The notes under the pieces are model-generated. The model saw nothing but the letters and a program-made list of their open reading frames with translations, was not told the DNA's origin and did no database searches. A stretch of 64,000 nucleotides of DNA from Candidatus Lutacidiplasma silvani (lineage in GTDB: Archaea > Thermoplasmatota > Thermoplasmata > Lutacidiplasmatales > UBA184), in NCBI GenBank assembly GCA_022750295.1, contig JAKIVZ010000009.1:24505-88504 (forward strand), read 5' to 3'. Positions 34,024 through 42,754 of the stretch are shown one piece after another. Positions within the stretch are counted from its first letter, which is position 1. Each line of letters opens with the position of its first letter. A program made the translations under genes and the position numbers.

Positions 34024-34722
34024 TTAGACCTGGATCCCTTGAACCGCTTTCGTCCGGGCCTGGAACGCGGCCTGGAGTTGCCGGATCATCGCGCGGCCGT
34101 TCTGGATCGCGGCCGCGGCGCCGGTCGTGGAGGGGATCGGGACGTTGAGCGGGGCGACCGCCTCGGTCAGGCGGTCGGCGGCCTGGACGAAGCCGTAGTC
34201 GTACTCGTACAGCCGGTCGAGCGAGGTCACGCTCATCCGCACGGACGGCGAGATCCCCGTGTACCCCTGCTCCGCGTGCCGGATCTGGCCCTCGAGGAGG
34301 TTGAGGTCGGAGACGAGCTGGGCGAGGTCGTTCAGGTGGGCAAAGTCGCCCGAGTTCGTCATCGAGGCGCGGGCGGTCGTGACGATCCCGCTCGCCCGAT
34401 GGACCCGGTCGGCGACCTGCATGCGGAGCATGCTGTCGGCGGCCCGGTCGTCCTCGCCCTGCCGATACCCCCGGAACCCGGGGAGGAGGAGCTGGAGCTT
34501 CTTCAGGAACCCGCGGTCCTGGTCGACCCGCTGCCGAATGTCGACCATCGCCGGCGGGGCGGCGCCGGCGGGCGGCACCGTCGCAGGACCGAGCGACGCC
34601 CCGCACGCGGAGCAGTATTTGCTCGTCGGCGCGTTGGTCGTCTGGCACTTCGGGCAGATCTGCGGGCCGGACGCGGACGGAGGCGGGGGGGTTGGGGGAG
34701 CGCCCATCGGAGGGCTGCTCAT
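34024..34722 (-). CDS. Zinc-ribbon plus helical protein, partner of the SPFH protein
   Basis: 232 residues from ATG at 34722, which overlaps the stop of the upstream gene as ATGA. A proline-rich start and one zinc ribbon (CPKC...CSACG, about 23-41) lead to an all-helical body beginning DQDRGFLKKLQLLLPGFRGY and continuing with long amphipathic helices to the end. No membrane helix is seen. The FLKKLxxLLPGFRGY motif is shared with bacterial proteins found next to SPFH/zinc-ribbon genes, from memory. It may be a PspA-like helical scaffold or an adaptor; that is inference. Confidence 0.6.
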   Translation of the reverse strand: MSSPPMGAPPTPPPPSASGPQICPKCQTTNAPTSKYCSACGASLGPATVPPAGAAPPAMVDIRQRVDQDRGFLKKLQLLLPGFRGYRQGEDDRAADSMLRMQVADRVHRASGIVTTARASMTNSGDFAHLNDLAQLVSDLNLLEGQIRHAEQGYTGISPSVRMSVTSLDRLYEYDYGFVQAADRLTEAVAPLNVPIPSTTGAAAAIQNGRAMIRQLQAAFQARTKAVQGIQV

Positions 34723-35243
34723 GGGGAACCCTTCGGAGTCGAAGGCGGGCTTTGGGTGACCTCCGGGTCGTGTTGCGCCGCCGCATAGTCGAGCGCGGAC
34801 CGGGGGGGCTGAGCCTTCCATTGGTCCCGGCGCTCGAGGCGGGCCCGCGCGGTCGCGACGGTCCCCACGCGCCAGTACGCCCCGAGGAGCGTGGCGCCGA
34901 GGAACAGGAGGATGACGATCAGGACGATGAGCTGCGCGATCGGGTTGAGCGGGTTCGAGGGCGCGAAGACGACCGTGCCCACGAGGAGGGCGAACCCGAG
35001 TCCCGCGAATCCCCACGAGAGCGCCCGGGGCGCGGTCGGGTCGGGGGCGGCCGCTTGGGCCAGGTACGCGGCGAGGGCGAAGACGAGGGAGAGGATCCCG
35101 ATCGTGATCAGGCCGTAGAAATGGGAGTTGCCGGGCTGAGTGAGATAAACCGCGGTGAACAGGAGGGCGGCAACGACCGCGAAGACGGCGATGATCGCGA
35201 TCCCGATCCCGACGGGTCGGCGGGGGGGAGCGGGGGTGGACAC
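34719..35243 (-). CDS. Four-helix membrane protein, first gene of the SPFH operon
   Basis: 174 residues with four membrane helices (about 11-34, 42-65, 75-92 and 101-123), a basic stretch (ARARLERRDQWKAQ) and a polar tail. No motif identifies it. It overlaps the zinc-ribbon gene by four bases, so it likely gives the module its membrane anchor. A TATA-like AAATACCC lies at 35277-35284, 34-41 nt upstream of the start on the minus strand. Confidence 0.65.
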   Translation of the reverse strand: MSTPAPPRRPVGIGIAIIAVFAVVAALLFTAVYLTQPGNSHFYGLITIGILSLVFALAAYLAQAAAPDPTAPRALSWGFAGLGFALLVGTVVFAPSNPLNPIAQLIVLIVILLFLGATLLGAYWRVGTVATARARLERRDQWKAQPPRSALDYAAAQHDPEVTQSPPSTPKGSP

Positions 35244-35335
35244 CGAGATTCCTCCAATTCCGTTCGAGGTGACGACGGGTATTTCAGGTTAGAGGAACGG
35301 CCCTGCCGGGCGCCGGCGAGGCGTGCCACGACGCC

Positions 35336-38300
35336 TCACAGGCGGGGTTCGTCGTCGGTCCGGTCCCGCGGCGGCCGGGGTGGCTTGGCCGGCACCGGTT
35401 CCGCCGGGGCGGACGGAACGGGGGCCACCGGCGCGGGGGGTCGGGCTGGATTGGTCTTCCCCGAGGGGTGCGATCCGGCCTCCGCCGATCCGGGCTTCGG
35501 TGGGGCATGCCCGGCCGGCGCCGGCGGCTTCGGCTTGGCGTGGTCGTCCTTGGCCGGATGGACGGGCTTCCCGCCCGACTCCGAATGCGAGGCCCTCGTC
35601 GCCGCGTGGGCCGGAGCCGCGGTGGGAGCGGCGGCCCGCGGAGCCGGTAGCGCGACCGGCTGTCCGCATTTCGGGCACGTCCGGAACTCGGCGATGCAAT
35701 GCATGCACACCGGCGCGCCACACCCGTGGACGACGGTCGCGACCCCGCCACATCCGACGCACCGGGCGCCCGAAGGGGCGGCCCGAGGGGCCGGGCCGGA
35801 CGGGGCCCGGGCGGCGGGAGCGGGTACCGGAGCTGCGAAGTTCGAGGCGGGCGGCGCCGGGGACGGGATCCCGGCGGAGCCGGCCGGGAAGAAGTCGGCG
35901 TCGTCGGGCTCCGCCGGCTCCGAGCCTCGGAACTCGGGCCCGTACTGCCCGAGGTCGAGAGACGGGAGCGGGGCGTGGACCGCGGTCCCCGCGGTCTCCA
36001 CCGCCTTGATCAGCCGGGCCTTGAAGAGGCCGACCTTCAGCGTTCGCACGACCTGGAACAGCGTCCGCTGATTCTCCGGAAGGAGGAGGGCCCGGCGCGC
36101 CAATTCCTCGACGTCCGGGGTGAGCTTCAGGTTCTCGGGCCGGACGTCGAGTTCGAGGACGGTCCGGACGTAGCCGAAGAGCCGCTGGATCTGCGGCAGG
36201 GTCGTCGACGGCGGGCACAGGACCGCGACGTCGGCGAGCGTGAACCCGCGCCGGTCGAGGCCGTCCGGCCGGTGTTCGAGGGCAGCGGTGACGAGCCGGT
36301 ACGACGCCCCCTCGAGCTCCTTCATCTCGTCCTCGTCGAGGCGGTCGAGGTCGACCTTCACGTTGCGCGAGAGCGCCTGCAGGACCGGCTCGAGGAGGTC
36401 GAACGGCACGTGGAGGGTGACGAAGAGGTCGTTTCGGGTGACCGCCCGGCGGGTCTTCGCCTCGAGGACGAGCGCCTCCCGCCCGAACCGCTCGACCTGG
36501 CCCTCGCGGGTCTTCTGCAGCGCCGACTGGCGGCCCTCCTTGGCCGCCACGAAGTCGGAGTCGAGCGCGAGGGACCGGTCGAAGCTCTCCCGGGCGTCGT
36601 CGGGACGGCCGGTCGCGAGGAGGGCGAGCCCCCGGCTGCACCAGGCGTACTTGTTGGACGGGGCGACGGTCGTCGCGTGTTCGTACAGCGCGAGCGCCTC
36701 GTTCGGGTGCCCGAGCTTCTCCGCGACGAATCCGGCGCGGAGCATCTGGTCCGGGTTTGCGGCGTCGAGCGCAATCGCGTGCGCGTACGCCGTCGCGCCA
36801 TCGGACCACGCCTCGCGGGCGATGTAGAGCTCGCCGAGCCGGACCCAGAGCTCGGTCGATTTCGGCAGCGCTTCCGCGCCCTTGCGGACCGCCTCCACGG
36901 CGCCGGGGAGGTCGCCGAGACCGCTCTCGGCCTCGCCGAGGAGGAGGAAGAGCGTCGCGTTGGGCGGCACCTGCGGGATCGCCTGGGCGAGGAACGACTT
37001 CGCATCGGCGTGCTTTCCCTGGTCGAGGAGGCACCGGCCGATCCCGCCGAGCGCGCTCGGCGACCGGGGCTCGAGCTGACGGACCTGCTCGTAGACGGCC
37101 TGGGCCTCCGGCTGGCGCTCGAGCGCCATCAGGATCTCGGCGCGCAACAGCAGGGTCCCGACAGGCCGCTCCGACGCGGGGCCCTGCGCGAGCGTCTGGT
37201 CGAGGACCTCGAGGGCGAGGTCCGGTCGCCCGGCCGCCAGCCGGAGCCGGGCCCGTCGGTTCGCGATCTCGCCCAAGAGGCTCGGGTCGAGCGAGGCGGC
37301 CCGCTCGTACGCCCGGTTCGCCTCCTCGCCTCGCCCGAGTTCCGCGGCGAGGTCGCCGGCCTGCAGGAAAAGCGCCGGGTCGGACGCGTCGGCCCCCTCG
37401 GCGGCGAGCATCTGGTGGAGCGCCTCGTACGCCTCGGGCTTCTCCCCCGCCTGTTGGTGGAGGCGGAACTGCTCGAGGAGCGCGGGCGCGTGGTTCGGGT
37501 CGAGGAGGAGGATCGCCTGCAGGGAGTATTGGAGGTCGGCGGTCCGGCCGAGCGACCGGTAGGCATCGGCGCGGGACTTCCATGCCCCGATGTCGTTCGG
37601 GTCGTCGGTCAATAGCTCATCGACGATCGGAATCGCCTCGTTGTACCGGCCGGCGACGACGAGCGTCTCGGCGAGGGCGAGCCGCCCCGGCCGGCTCTTC
37701 GGGTCGAGCTGGAGCGCCTGGCGGTACTGCTGGACGGCGTCGACGTACGCCCCCTGCGCCCGGAGCGCCTCCGCGACCTCGAATCGAACGTGCGGGTCGG
37801 CCCCGGCCGCGTCGACGGCGGCGTTCAGCGCCTGCAGCCCCTCCGTCCGGTGGCCGGACTTGAGGAGGAGTTGCCCGCGGCGCCGGAGGAACATCGGGTT
37901 CTTCGGGTCGCGGCCGAGGAGGACGTCGAGGAACCGGAGCGCCTTCGCCTCGTCGTTCTGCTGGCTCAGCACCTCGACCGCGCCCCACAGGAGGTCCGGG
38001 TCCTCGAGGCCGAGGCGGAGCGCCTCCTCGTACGCCGTCTCGGCGGCCGCGAGCTGCCCGGTCTCCCGCAGGGCGTGGCCGAGCTCTTTCTGGACGTCGG
38101 CCCGCTGGGAGTTCGTGCCCAGCTGCAGGAACTGCCGGTACGCCCGGATCGCCCGGTCGTGGTCGGCGACGAGCCGGGAGGCGCGGGCCAGCCCGAGGAG
38201 ACTCGCCTCGGCGAGCGAGGTGTCGAGCGATGCCCGCTCGTACGACACGAGGGCCGCCCGGGCCGCGTCGGACCGCTCCGGGGACCCCTCGGGCCGGTCG

Positions 38301-39814
38301 AGGGCGACGTCGAGCATGAGGTTCCCGCGCTCGAGGGCGACGTCGGCGCGGGTGGGGTCGAGCCGGAACAGGGCGTCGTACGCCGACGGAAGTTCCGCGG
38401 TCCGTCCGAGCTCGCGGAGGAGCCGGGTCCGCTCCCGGACCCACTCGATCGAATCCGGCTGGTGCGTGAGGAGGTCCCCGTACAGGGCGAGCGCCCCCTC
38501 CCGGTCGCCCGCCGCGGCCAGCGCCTTCGCCAGATCGGCCTTCGCGCCGAAGTCGGTCGGCTCCTCCTCGACGAGCGCGCGGGCGAAGGCGACCATCAGC
38601 TCCGGGCGGCCGTTCGACCGCGCCGCGTCGACCGCCTTCCGGAGCTCCGCGGTCGCGTTGGGGTGGGCCTTCTGGATCCGGGCGTAGGTGGCGAACGCGT
38701 CCTCGGGGGCGCCGGCCTCGAGCTGGAACTCGGCGAGCGAGCGGAGCGCCTCGAGGTTGTCCGGAGAGCCCTCGAGAAGCTGACCGCAGGTGGCGATCCC
38801 GAGCTTCGGGTCGTCGGTCCGCCGGGCGAGCTCTTGCAACGCGTGAAGGTTCGCGAAGTTCTGGGGCTCCGCGTCCCGAAGCTTGGTGCGGACCTCGACG
38901 GCCAGGGCGAGCTCGGCGCCCGCGGCCTCGAGCCGCTCGGCGATCTCGGCGAGTTGGACAGCGTCGAGCGGGGTGGGGCCCTCGACCGCCGACCGGAACG
39001 CCGCGATCCCCTCCGGGGTGCGGCCCAGCGCGAGGTCGAGTCGACCGGCGAGGAGCAGGAGCCGCGCGTCCTCGGGGTGGCGCTCCCGGAGCGGGCCCAC
39101 CGCCGCGAGCGCCTTGTCGAGCTCCCCGACCGCGGCGAGAAGCTCTGCGTGCGCGAGCTGGAGTTCCGCATCGTCGGGGTTGTCCGCGAGGAGCGCCTCG
39201 GCGGCCTCGAGCGCCGGACGGTCGCCGCCCTGCGACCGGGCGAGCTGGAGCTTTGCCTTCAGGGCGCCGGAGTGGTTCGGCGACGCCTTCAGCGCCTTCT
39301 CGACGTACTGCATCGACGCGACGTCGAGCTGCTGAGCCCGAAGGTACGCCTCGGCGGCGTCGTTGCCCCGGCCCTGGAGTTTCAGCGCATCCCCCTTGGT
39401 CGCCCAGATCCCCTTGTCGTGGGGGTTCGCCTCGAGCGCTTTTTCCAGCAGTGGAACGACCCGGTCCACGTCGCGGTTCTGCGCGAGGAGGACGAGCGCC
39501 TTGTGGTGGAGGAGCGCCGAGCTCCCCGGCGCGAAGCCAAGCCCGACCTCGGCGGCCCGGAGGGCGAGGTCGGGCTGGTTCGCCCGATAGAACACGACGC
39601 TCGTCTCGTCGAGCCGCTTCGCAACCTCGGGCGCGTCGGGGGCGAGTCCGTCCTTGTGGGCCTCGACGTAGGCGAGGAACGCCTTGAGGCGGTCGGCGTG
39701 CCGCCCGCGCTCGGGGCGGCCCTCGGGGTCCTCGGCCGCGGCGAAGAGACGTCGCGCCTCCTCGATGTTGGGGGACGGCGGCTCCCGGCGCGCCGGGTCG
39801 GCTGCGGCCGGCAT
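35336..39814 (-). CDS. Giant TPR protein with C-terminal zinc ribbon
   Basis: 1492 residues from ATG at 39814. That start is preferred to an in-frame GTG five codons earlier because a TATTTATC box lies 27-34 nt before the ATG. Residues 10 to about 1130 are TPR repeats, roughly thirty, with the usual L-x-x-A-x-x-Y and (D/N)P spacing. A 230-residue helical domain follows (VERFGREALVLEAKTRR to about 1330), then a ribbon-like CVGC...CGAPVCMHC...CPKCG and a Pro/Ala/Lys tail. It probably is a protein-protein scaffold. It lies 92 nt upstream of, and on the same strand as, the SPFH operon, which also uses zinc ribbons. Confidence 0.8.
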   Translation of the reverse strand: MPAAADPARREPPSPNIEEARRLFAAAEDPEGRPERGRHADRLKAFLAYVEAHKDGLAPDAPEVAKRLDETSVVFYRANQPDLALRAAEVGLGFAPGSSALLHHKALVLLAQNRDVDRVVPLLEKALEANPHDKGIWATKGDALKLQGRGNDAAEAYLRAQQLDVASMQYVEKALKASPNHSGALKAKLQLARSQGGDRPALEAAEALLADNPDDAELQLAHAELLAAVGELDKALAAVGPLRERHPEDARLLLLAGRLDLALGRTPEGIAAFRSAVEGPTPLDAVQLAEIAERLEAAGAELALAVEVRTKLRDAEPQNFANLHALQELARRTDDPKLGIATCGQLLEGSPDNLEALRSLAEFQLEAGAPEDAFATYARIQKAHPNATAELRKAVDAARSNGRPELMVAFARALVEEEPTDFGAKADLAKALAAAGDREGALALYGDLLTHQPDSIEWVRERTRLLRELGRTAELPSAYDALFRLDPTRADVALERGNLMLDVALDRPEGSPERSDAARAALVSYERASLDTSLAEASLLGLARASRLVADHDRAIRAYRQFLQLGTNSQRADVQKELGHALRETGQLAAAETAYEEALRLGLEDPDLLWGAVEVLSQQNDEAKALRFLDVLLGRDPKNPMFLRRRGQLLLKSGHRTEGLQALNAAVDAAGADPHVRFEVAEALRAQGAYVDAVQQYRQALQLDPKSRPGRLALAETLVVAGRYNEAIPIVDELLTDDPNDIGAWKSRADAYRSLGRTADLQYSLQAILLLDPNHAPALLEQFRLHQQAGEKPEAYEALHQMLAAEGADASDPALFLQAGDLAAELGRGEEANRAYERAASLDPSLLGEIANRRARLRLAAGRPDLALEVLDQTLAQGPASERPVGTLLLRAEILMALERQPEAQAVYEQVRQLEPRSPSALGGIGRCLLDQGKHADAKSFLAQAIPQVPPNATLFLLLGEAESGLGDLPGAVEAVRKGAEALPKSTELWVRLGELYIAREAWSDGATAYAHAIALDAANPDQMLRAGFVAEKLGHPNEALALYEHATTVAPSNKYAWCSRGLALLATGRPDDARESFDRSLALDSDFVAAKEGRQSALQKTREGQVERFGREALVLEAKTRRAVTRNDLFVTLHVPFDLLEPVLQALSRNVKVDLDRLDEDEMKELEGASYRLVTAALEHRPDGLDRRGFTLADVAVLCPPSTTLPQIQRLFGYVRTVLELDVRPENLKLTPDVEELARRALLLPENQRTLFQVVRTLKVGLFKARLIKAVETAGTAVHAPLPSLDLGQYGPEFRGSEPAEPDDADFFPAGSAGIPSPAPPASNFAAPVPAPAARAPSGPAPRAAPSGARCVGCGGVATVVHGCGAPVCMHCIAEFRTCPKCGQPVALPAPRAAAPTAAPAHAATRASHSESGGKPVHPAKDDHAKPKPPAPAGHAPPKPGSAEAGSHPSGKTNPARPPAPVAPVPSAPAEPVPAKPPRPPRDRTDDEPRL

Positions 39815-39840
39815 TCGTCGACGGGGCACCCGGTACCGCC

Positions 39841-39848
39841 GATAAATA
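39841..39848 (-). promoter_or_regulatory. TATA box of the TPR gene
   Basis: TATTTATC on the minus strand, 27-34 nt before the ATG at 39814. The distance selects this ATG rather than the upstream GTG at 39829 as the start of a leaderless mRNA. Confidence 0.6.
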
Positions 39849-39888
39849 GGTTCGGCGAGCTTGGAACGGTCTCGTCGAAGCTCCGGCC

Positions 39889-39894
39889 TTTATC
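39889..39894 (+). promoter_or_regulatory. TATA-like box of the HD-domain gene
   Basis: TTTATC, 26-31 nt before the ATG at 39920, divergent from the TPR promoter 40 bp away. It supports the short start of the HD gene, whose frame is open far upstream. Confidence 0.55.
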
Positions 39895-39919
39895 GGCCCG
39901 CGCGCCTCGGGGCTCGTCG

Positions 39920-41185
39920 ATGGCGAGCGTCCGCCGGGGTCCCCGCAAGACGATCTTCGACCCCGTCCACGGGGTGATCTCCCTCGAGGGCGCCTCGCTC
40001 GACCTAGTCGGGCACCGGTCGTTCCAGCGGCTCTGGGGCATTCGCCAGACCGGCCTCGCCCACCTCGTCTTTCCCGGGGCGAACCACACGCGGCTCGAAC
40101 ATTCCCTCGGCGTCTACGCTGTCGTCCGGACGATGGCCGACCGGCTCGGCCTCGACGCCGAGTCCGCGGACCGCGTCGCCGCCGGGGGTCTCCTCCACGA
40201 CCTCGGCCACACCCCGCTCTCCCACACGCTCGAGCCGACGCTCCGCGAGGTCACCGGCGCCGGCCACGAGTCCCGGAGCCGCGCGATGATCGTCGAGGGA
40301 ACGAACCTCCCCCCGTCCGGAGAAGCGGGACCCACGATCCCCGAGCTGCTCGAACGCCATCGGATCGTTCCGCGGTCGGTCGGCGAGCTCGTGGACCCGG
40401 CGGGTCGTTCCCCCCCGCCGCTCCTTCGCGCGATCCTTCACGGGGCGATCGATGCCGACCGGATCGACTACCTGCAAAGGGACGCGTACTATACCGGGGT
40501 GGCCCACGGTACGATTGACGCGGCCCGCCTCCTGGACACGGTCCGGGCGACACGCTCCCGACTGGTCTTCGCGGAGAAAGGACGCCAGGCCGTCGAGGGG
40601 TTCCTCGTCGGTCGGGCGCTGATGTACTCTTCCGTCTACTATCACAAGACCGTCCGCGCCGCCGAGGTGATGGCCCAGGCGGCGGTCGAGCGGGTCCCGG
40701 GATACCCGGAAACCGCGCGCTCGCTCCTCGACGGAACCGACGGCGACCTCCTGGTCGCCCTCCAGGTCGCGGGCGGCCGCTCGGCCGCCCTCGCGCAAGG
40801 ACTCCGGGAGCGTCGCCTGCACAAGCGGGTGGTCGGATGGAAGAAGCTCGCCCCCTCCGAGCGGGCGGGGCTCCGCAAGCTCGTACGTCAGCCCACGGTT
40901 CGCCGCGAGCGCGAGGACGCCCTCGCCGACCGGATCGGGGCCCCGCCCGGCGCGGTCCTGTTCGACCTCGCCGGCCTCGATGCCCGGGAACCCCGCGGGG
41001 CCGACTGGGCGGAGGTCGGCGTCGCCGAGGACGGACGGGTCGTCCATCCGTTCCGGCCGCCGAGCGTCTGGCGGTCGCTCGCGATCCGGCCGCCGAGCGT
41101 CTGGTCGGCGTCCCTCTACGTGGAGCCGCGCTTCCGCGCCGTCGCGGAACGCCGCTTCGGACGCCGCGCGGCCGCCCTGCTCTGA
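39920..41185 (+). CDS. HD-domain phosphohydrolase (SAMHD1/dGTPase-like)
   Basis: 421 residues from ATG at 39920. The HD metal-binding set is intact: H61 (TRLEHSLGV), H93-D94 (LLHDLGHTPLSH) and D178-x-D180 (GAIDADRIDYLQRD). The N-terminal DPVHGVISL and FQRLWGIRQTGLAHLVFPGA are diagnostic of the COG1078/SAMHD1-like branch. These enzymes remove triphosphate from dNTPs or hydrolyse related nucleotides, some with antiviral roles. The frame is open for 2 kb upstream but that is antisense to the TPR gene. Its 3' end overlaps the convergent EVE gene by 70 nt. Confidence 0.88.
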   Translation: MASVRRGPRKTIFDPVHGVISLEGASLDLVGHRSFQRLWGIRQTGLAHLVFPGANHTRLEHSLGVYAVVRTMADRLGLDAESADRVAAGGLLHDLGHTPLSHTLEPTLREVTGAGHESRSRAMIVEGTNLPPSGEAGPTIPELLERHRIVPRSVGELVDPAGRSPPPLLRAILHGAIDADRIDYLQRDAYYTGVAHGTIDAARLLDTVRATRSRLVFAEKGRQAVEGFLVGRALMYSSVYYHKTVRAAEVMAQAAVERVPGYPETARSLLDGTDGDLLVALQVAGGRSAALAQGLRERRLHKRVVGWKKLAPSERAGLRKLVRQPTVRREREDALADRIGAPPGAVLFDLAGLDAREPRGADWAEVGVAEDGRVVHPFRPPSVWRSLAIRPPSVWSASLYVEPRFRAVAERRFGRRAAALL

Positions 41186-41601
41186 ACCGGGGCGTCGCCC
41201 CCGGACTCGTACGAGAGGATCTTCGCCCACTGCGCGTCGCTGACCGGCATCACCGAGAGCCGGCCGATCCGCACCAGGTCGAACCCGGCGAGGGCCGGGT
41301 CCGCCTTCAGCGTCGCGAGGGAGACGGCGGAGGCGAGCGGTCGGACCGGGCGGACGACGACGGTCCACGACCCCCGGTCGTCGTCCGGGTCCGGTCGCGG
41401 CGTTCCCCCGACCTTCGCGAGCCCCACGACCGCCCGCTCGTCGCCCGTGTGATAGTAGAGGAGCTCGTCGCCGGGTCGCATCGACTTCAAATGGCGGAGC
41501 GCAAGGGCGTTGTGGACGCCGTTCCACTCGGCCTTCCCGTCCCGGGCGAGGTCGGCGTACGCGTAGTGGTCGGGCTCCTCCTTGACGAGCCAGCGGGCCA
41601 T
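41116..41601 (-). CDS. EVE-domain protein
   Basis: 161 residues. EVE fold motifs: MARWLVKEEPDHYAYADLARD, the WNGVHNALALRHLKSM segment, GDELLYYHTG, and a closing FDLVRIGRLSVMPVSDAQWAKIL. The domain (PUA/ASCH relative) is thought to bind modified bases in DNA or RNA. The last 25 residues are basic and overlap the 3' end of the HD gene on the other strand. The length without tail is typical of a stand-alone EVE protein. Confidence 0.85.
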   Translation of the reverse strand: MARWLVKEEPDHYAYADLARDGKAEWNGVHNALALRHLKSMRPGDELLYYHTGDERAVVGLAKVGGTPRPDPDDDRGSWTVVVRPVRPLASAVSLATLKADPALAGFDLVRIGRLSVMPVSDAQWAKILSYESGGDAPVQSRAAARRPKRRSATARKRGST

Positions 41602-41650
41602 GCCCGCCGACCGCGGCGGCGCACTTGACGGTGCCCCTTCCCGGATGGGG

Positions 41651-41656
41651 TTTATC
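41651..41656 (+). promoter_or_regulatory. TATA-like box of the GT4 gene
   Basis: TTTATC, 23-28 nt before the GTG at 41679. It argues for that GTG and against an ATG 54 nt earlier as the start. Confidence 0.5.
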
Positions 41657-41678
41657 CACGCCGGGCGTTGCCGTCGAG

Positions 41679-42707
41679 GTGCGCATCGCTCTCGTCGGCA
41701 CCGGCGTCCAGCCGATCCCGCCCGTCGGGTACGGCGGGGTCGAGCGGACGATCGCGGAGTACGCCGAGGCGCTCCGGGCCGCGGGCCACGACCCGGTGAT
41801 CCTCAACCGGGTCCGGCACGGCCGGTCTCTCGATGAGTACCGGTTCTCGCTCTCCGTCCCTTCGCTCGTCCGGGACGTCGAGGCGGACGTGGTCCACGCG
41901 AGCACCCCCGTGGTGGCGAACCGGCTCGCCCTCGCCCGGATCCCGTTCGCCTACACCTCCCATTCGCGCCACTGGTTCGAGCGGGAGGGATTCCGGCAGA
42001 GGTTCGGCTACTGGCTCGAGCGCCGGGCGGCGGCCCGGGCCCGGGTGACCGTGGCGCTCACCGAGGCGCTCCGCGACGAGATCGTCCGTACGGTCCCGGT
42101 CGCGCGCGACCGGCTCGTCGTCATTCCGATCGGGGTCGACACCGAGCGATTCCGTCCCGACCCGAGCCGGCGGACCGGACGGGTCGCGCTCGGGGTCGGT
42201 GTCGTCCAACCGATGAAACGGTGGGAAGTGGCGGCGAAGGCGAGCGCGGAGGCCGGTTGGGAGTTCCGGCTGGCCGGCCCGACACCGAATCCGGAATACG
42301 CCGCGACGCTCCGGGCGCTGGGTCCGAACGTCGAGGTGCTCGGCGAGCTCACCGACGCCGACCTCCGGGCCGAATACGCGAGCGCCGACGTGCTGCTCCA
42401 CCCGAGCCGGGTCGAGATCCTGGCCGGTGCGGTCCTCCAGGGGCTCTCGGCCGGGCTGCCCGTCGTGGGAGCCTCCCCGGTCGCGAGCCTGGTCGAGGAC
42501 GAAATCACCGGCTGGACGGCGGCCGCCGGTGTCGAGGGGGCGGCCCTCCACGGGTTCTTCGTCGACCGACTCCGGGCCCTCGCCGATCCGGCGACGCGGG
42601 AACCGATGGCCGCCGCGGCGCGGCGCTCGGCCGTCTCCCGATTCTCCTGGGCCGAAGTGGTCCGGGCGCACCTCGCCGCGTATTCGACGGCGTTCGCCCG
42701 AGCCTAG
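41679..42707 (+). CDS. GT4-family glycosyltransferase
   Basis: 342 residues from GTG at 41679, giving the classical start MRIALVGTGVQPIPPVGYGGVE. GT-B features: N-terminal Gly-rich loop PPVGYGGVERTIAEYAEAL, ALTEALRDEIV, IPIGVDTERFRPD, then the C-terminal domain with VGVVQPMKRWEVAAKA, VEVLGELTDADLRAEYASADVLLHPSRVE and the nucleotide-sugar-binding GAVLQGLSAGLPVVGA. It transfers a sugar from a nucleotide donor, probably for glycolipid or surface glycan synthesis. No membrane helix is present. Confidence 0.85.
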   Translation: MRIALVGTGVQPIPPVGYGGVERTIAEYAEALRAAGHDPVILNRVRHGRSLDEYRFSLSVPSLVRDVEADVVHASTPVVANRLALARIPFAYTSHSRHWFEREGFRQRFGYWLERRAAARARVTVALTEALRDEIVRTVPVARDRLVVIPIGVDTERFRPDPSRRTGRVALGVGVVQPMKRWEVAAKASAEAGWEFRLAGPTPNPEYAATLRALGPNVEVLGELTDADLRAEYASADVLLHPSRVEILAGAVLQGLSAGLPVVGASPVASLVEDEITGWTAAAGVEGAALHGFFVDRLRALADPATREPMAAAARRSAVSRFSWAEVVRAHLAAYSTAFARA

Positions 42708-42754
42708 TCCCGCGGGCTGGCCGGGCGCTCCCGGCCCGGTCGGGGTCGCCCCGA

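Noticed and set aside
31238..34786. Extended minus-strand frame of 738 residues overlapping the SPFH gene
   Set aside because: Out of frame with the SPFH and zinc-ribbon proteins and without any fold-like pattern.
35289..37583. 764-residue minus-strand frame inside the TPR gene
   Set aside because: Alternative frame of the same strand with Arg/Pro-rich composition; the TPR frame has regular repeats.
37790..39919. Long plus-strand open frame (over 2 kb) leading into the HD-domain gene
   Set aside because: It is antisense to the TPR gene in a GC-rich genome where antisense frames stay open; composition is Arg/Val/Leu-rich and repetitive, and a TATA box 26-31 nt before 39920 supports the short start.
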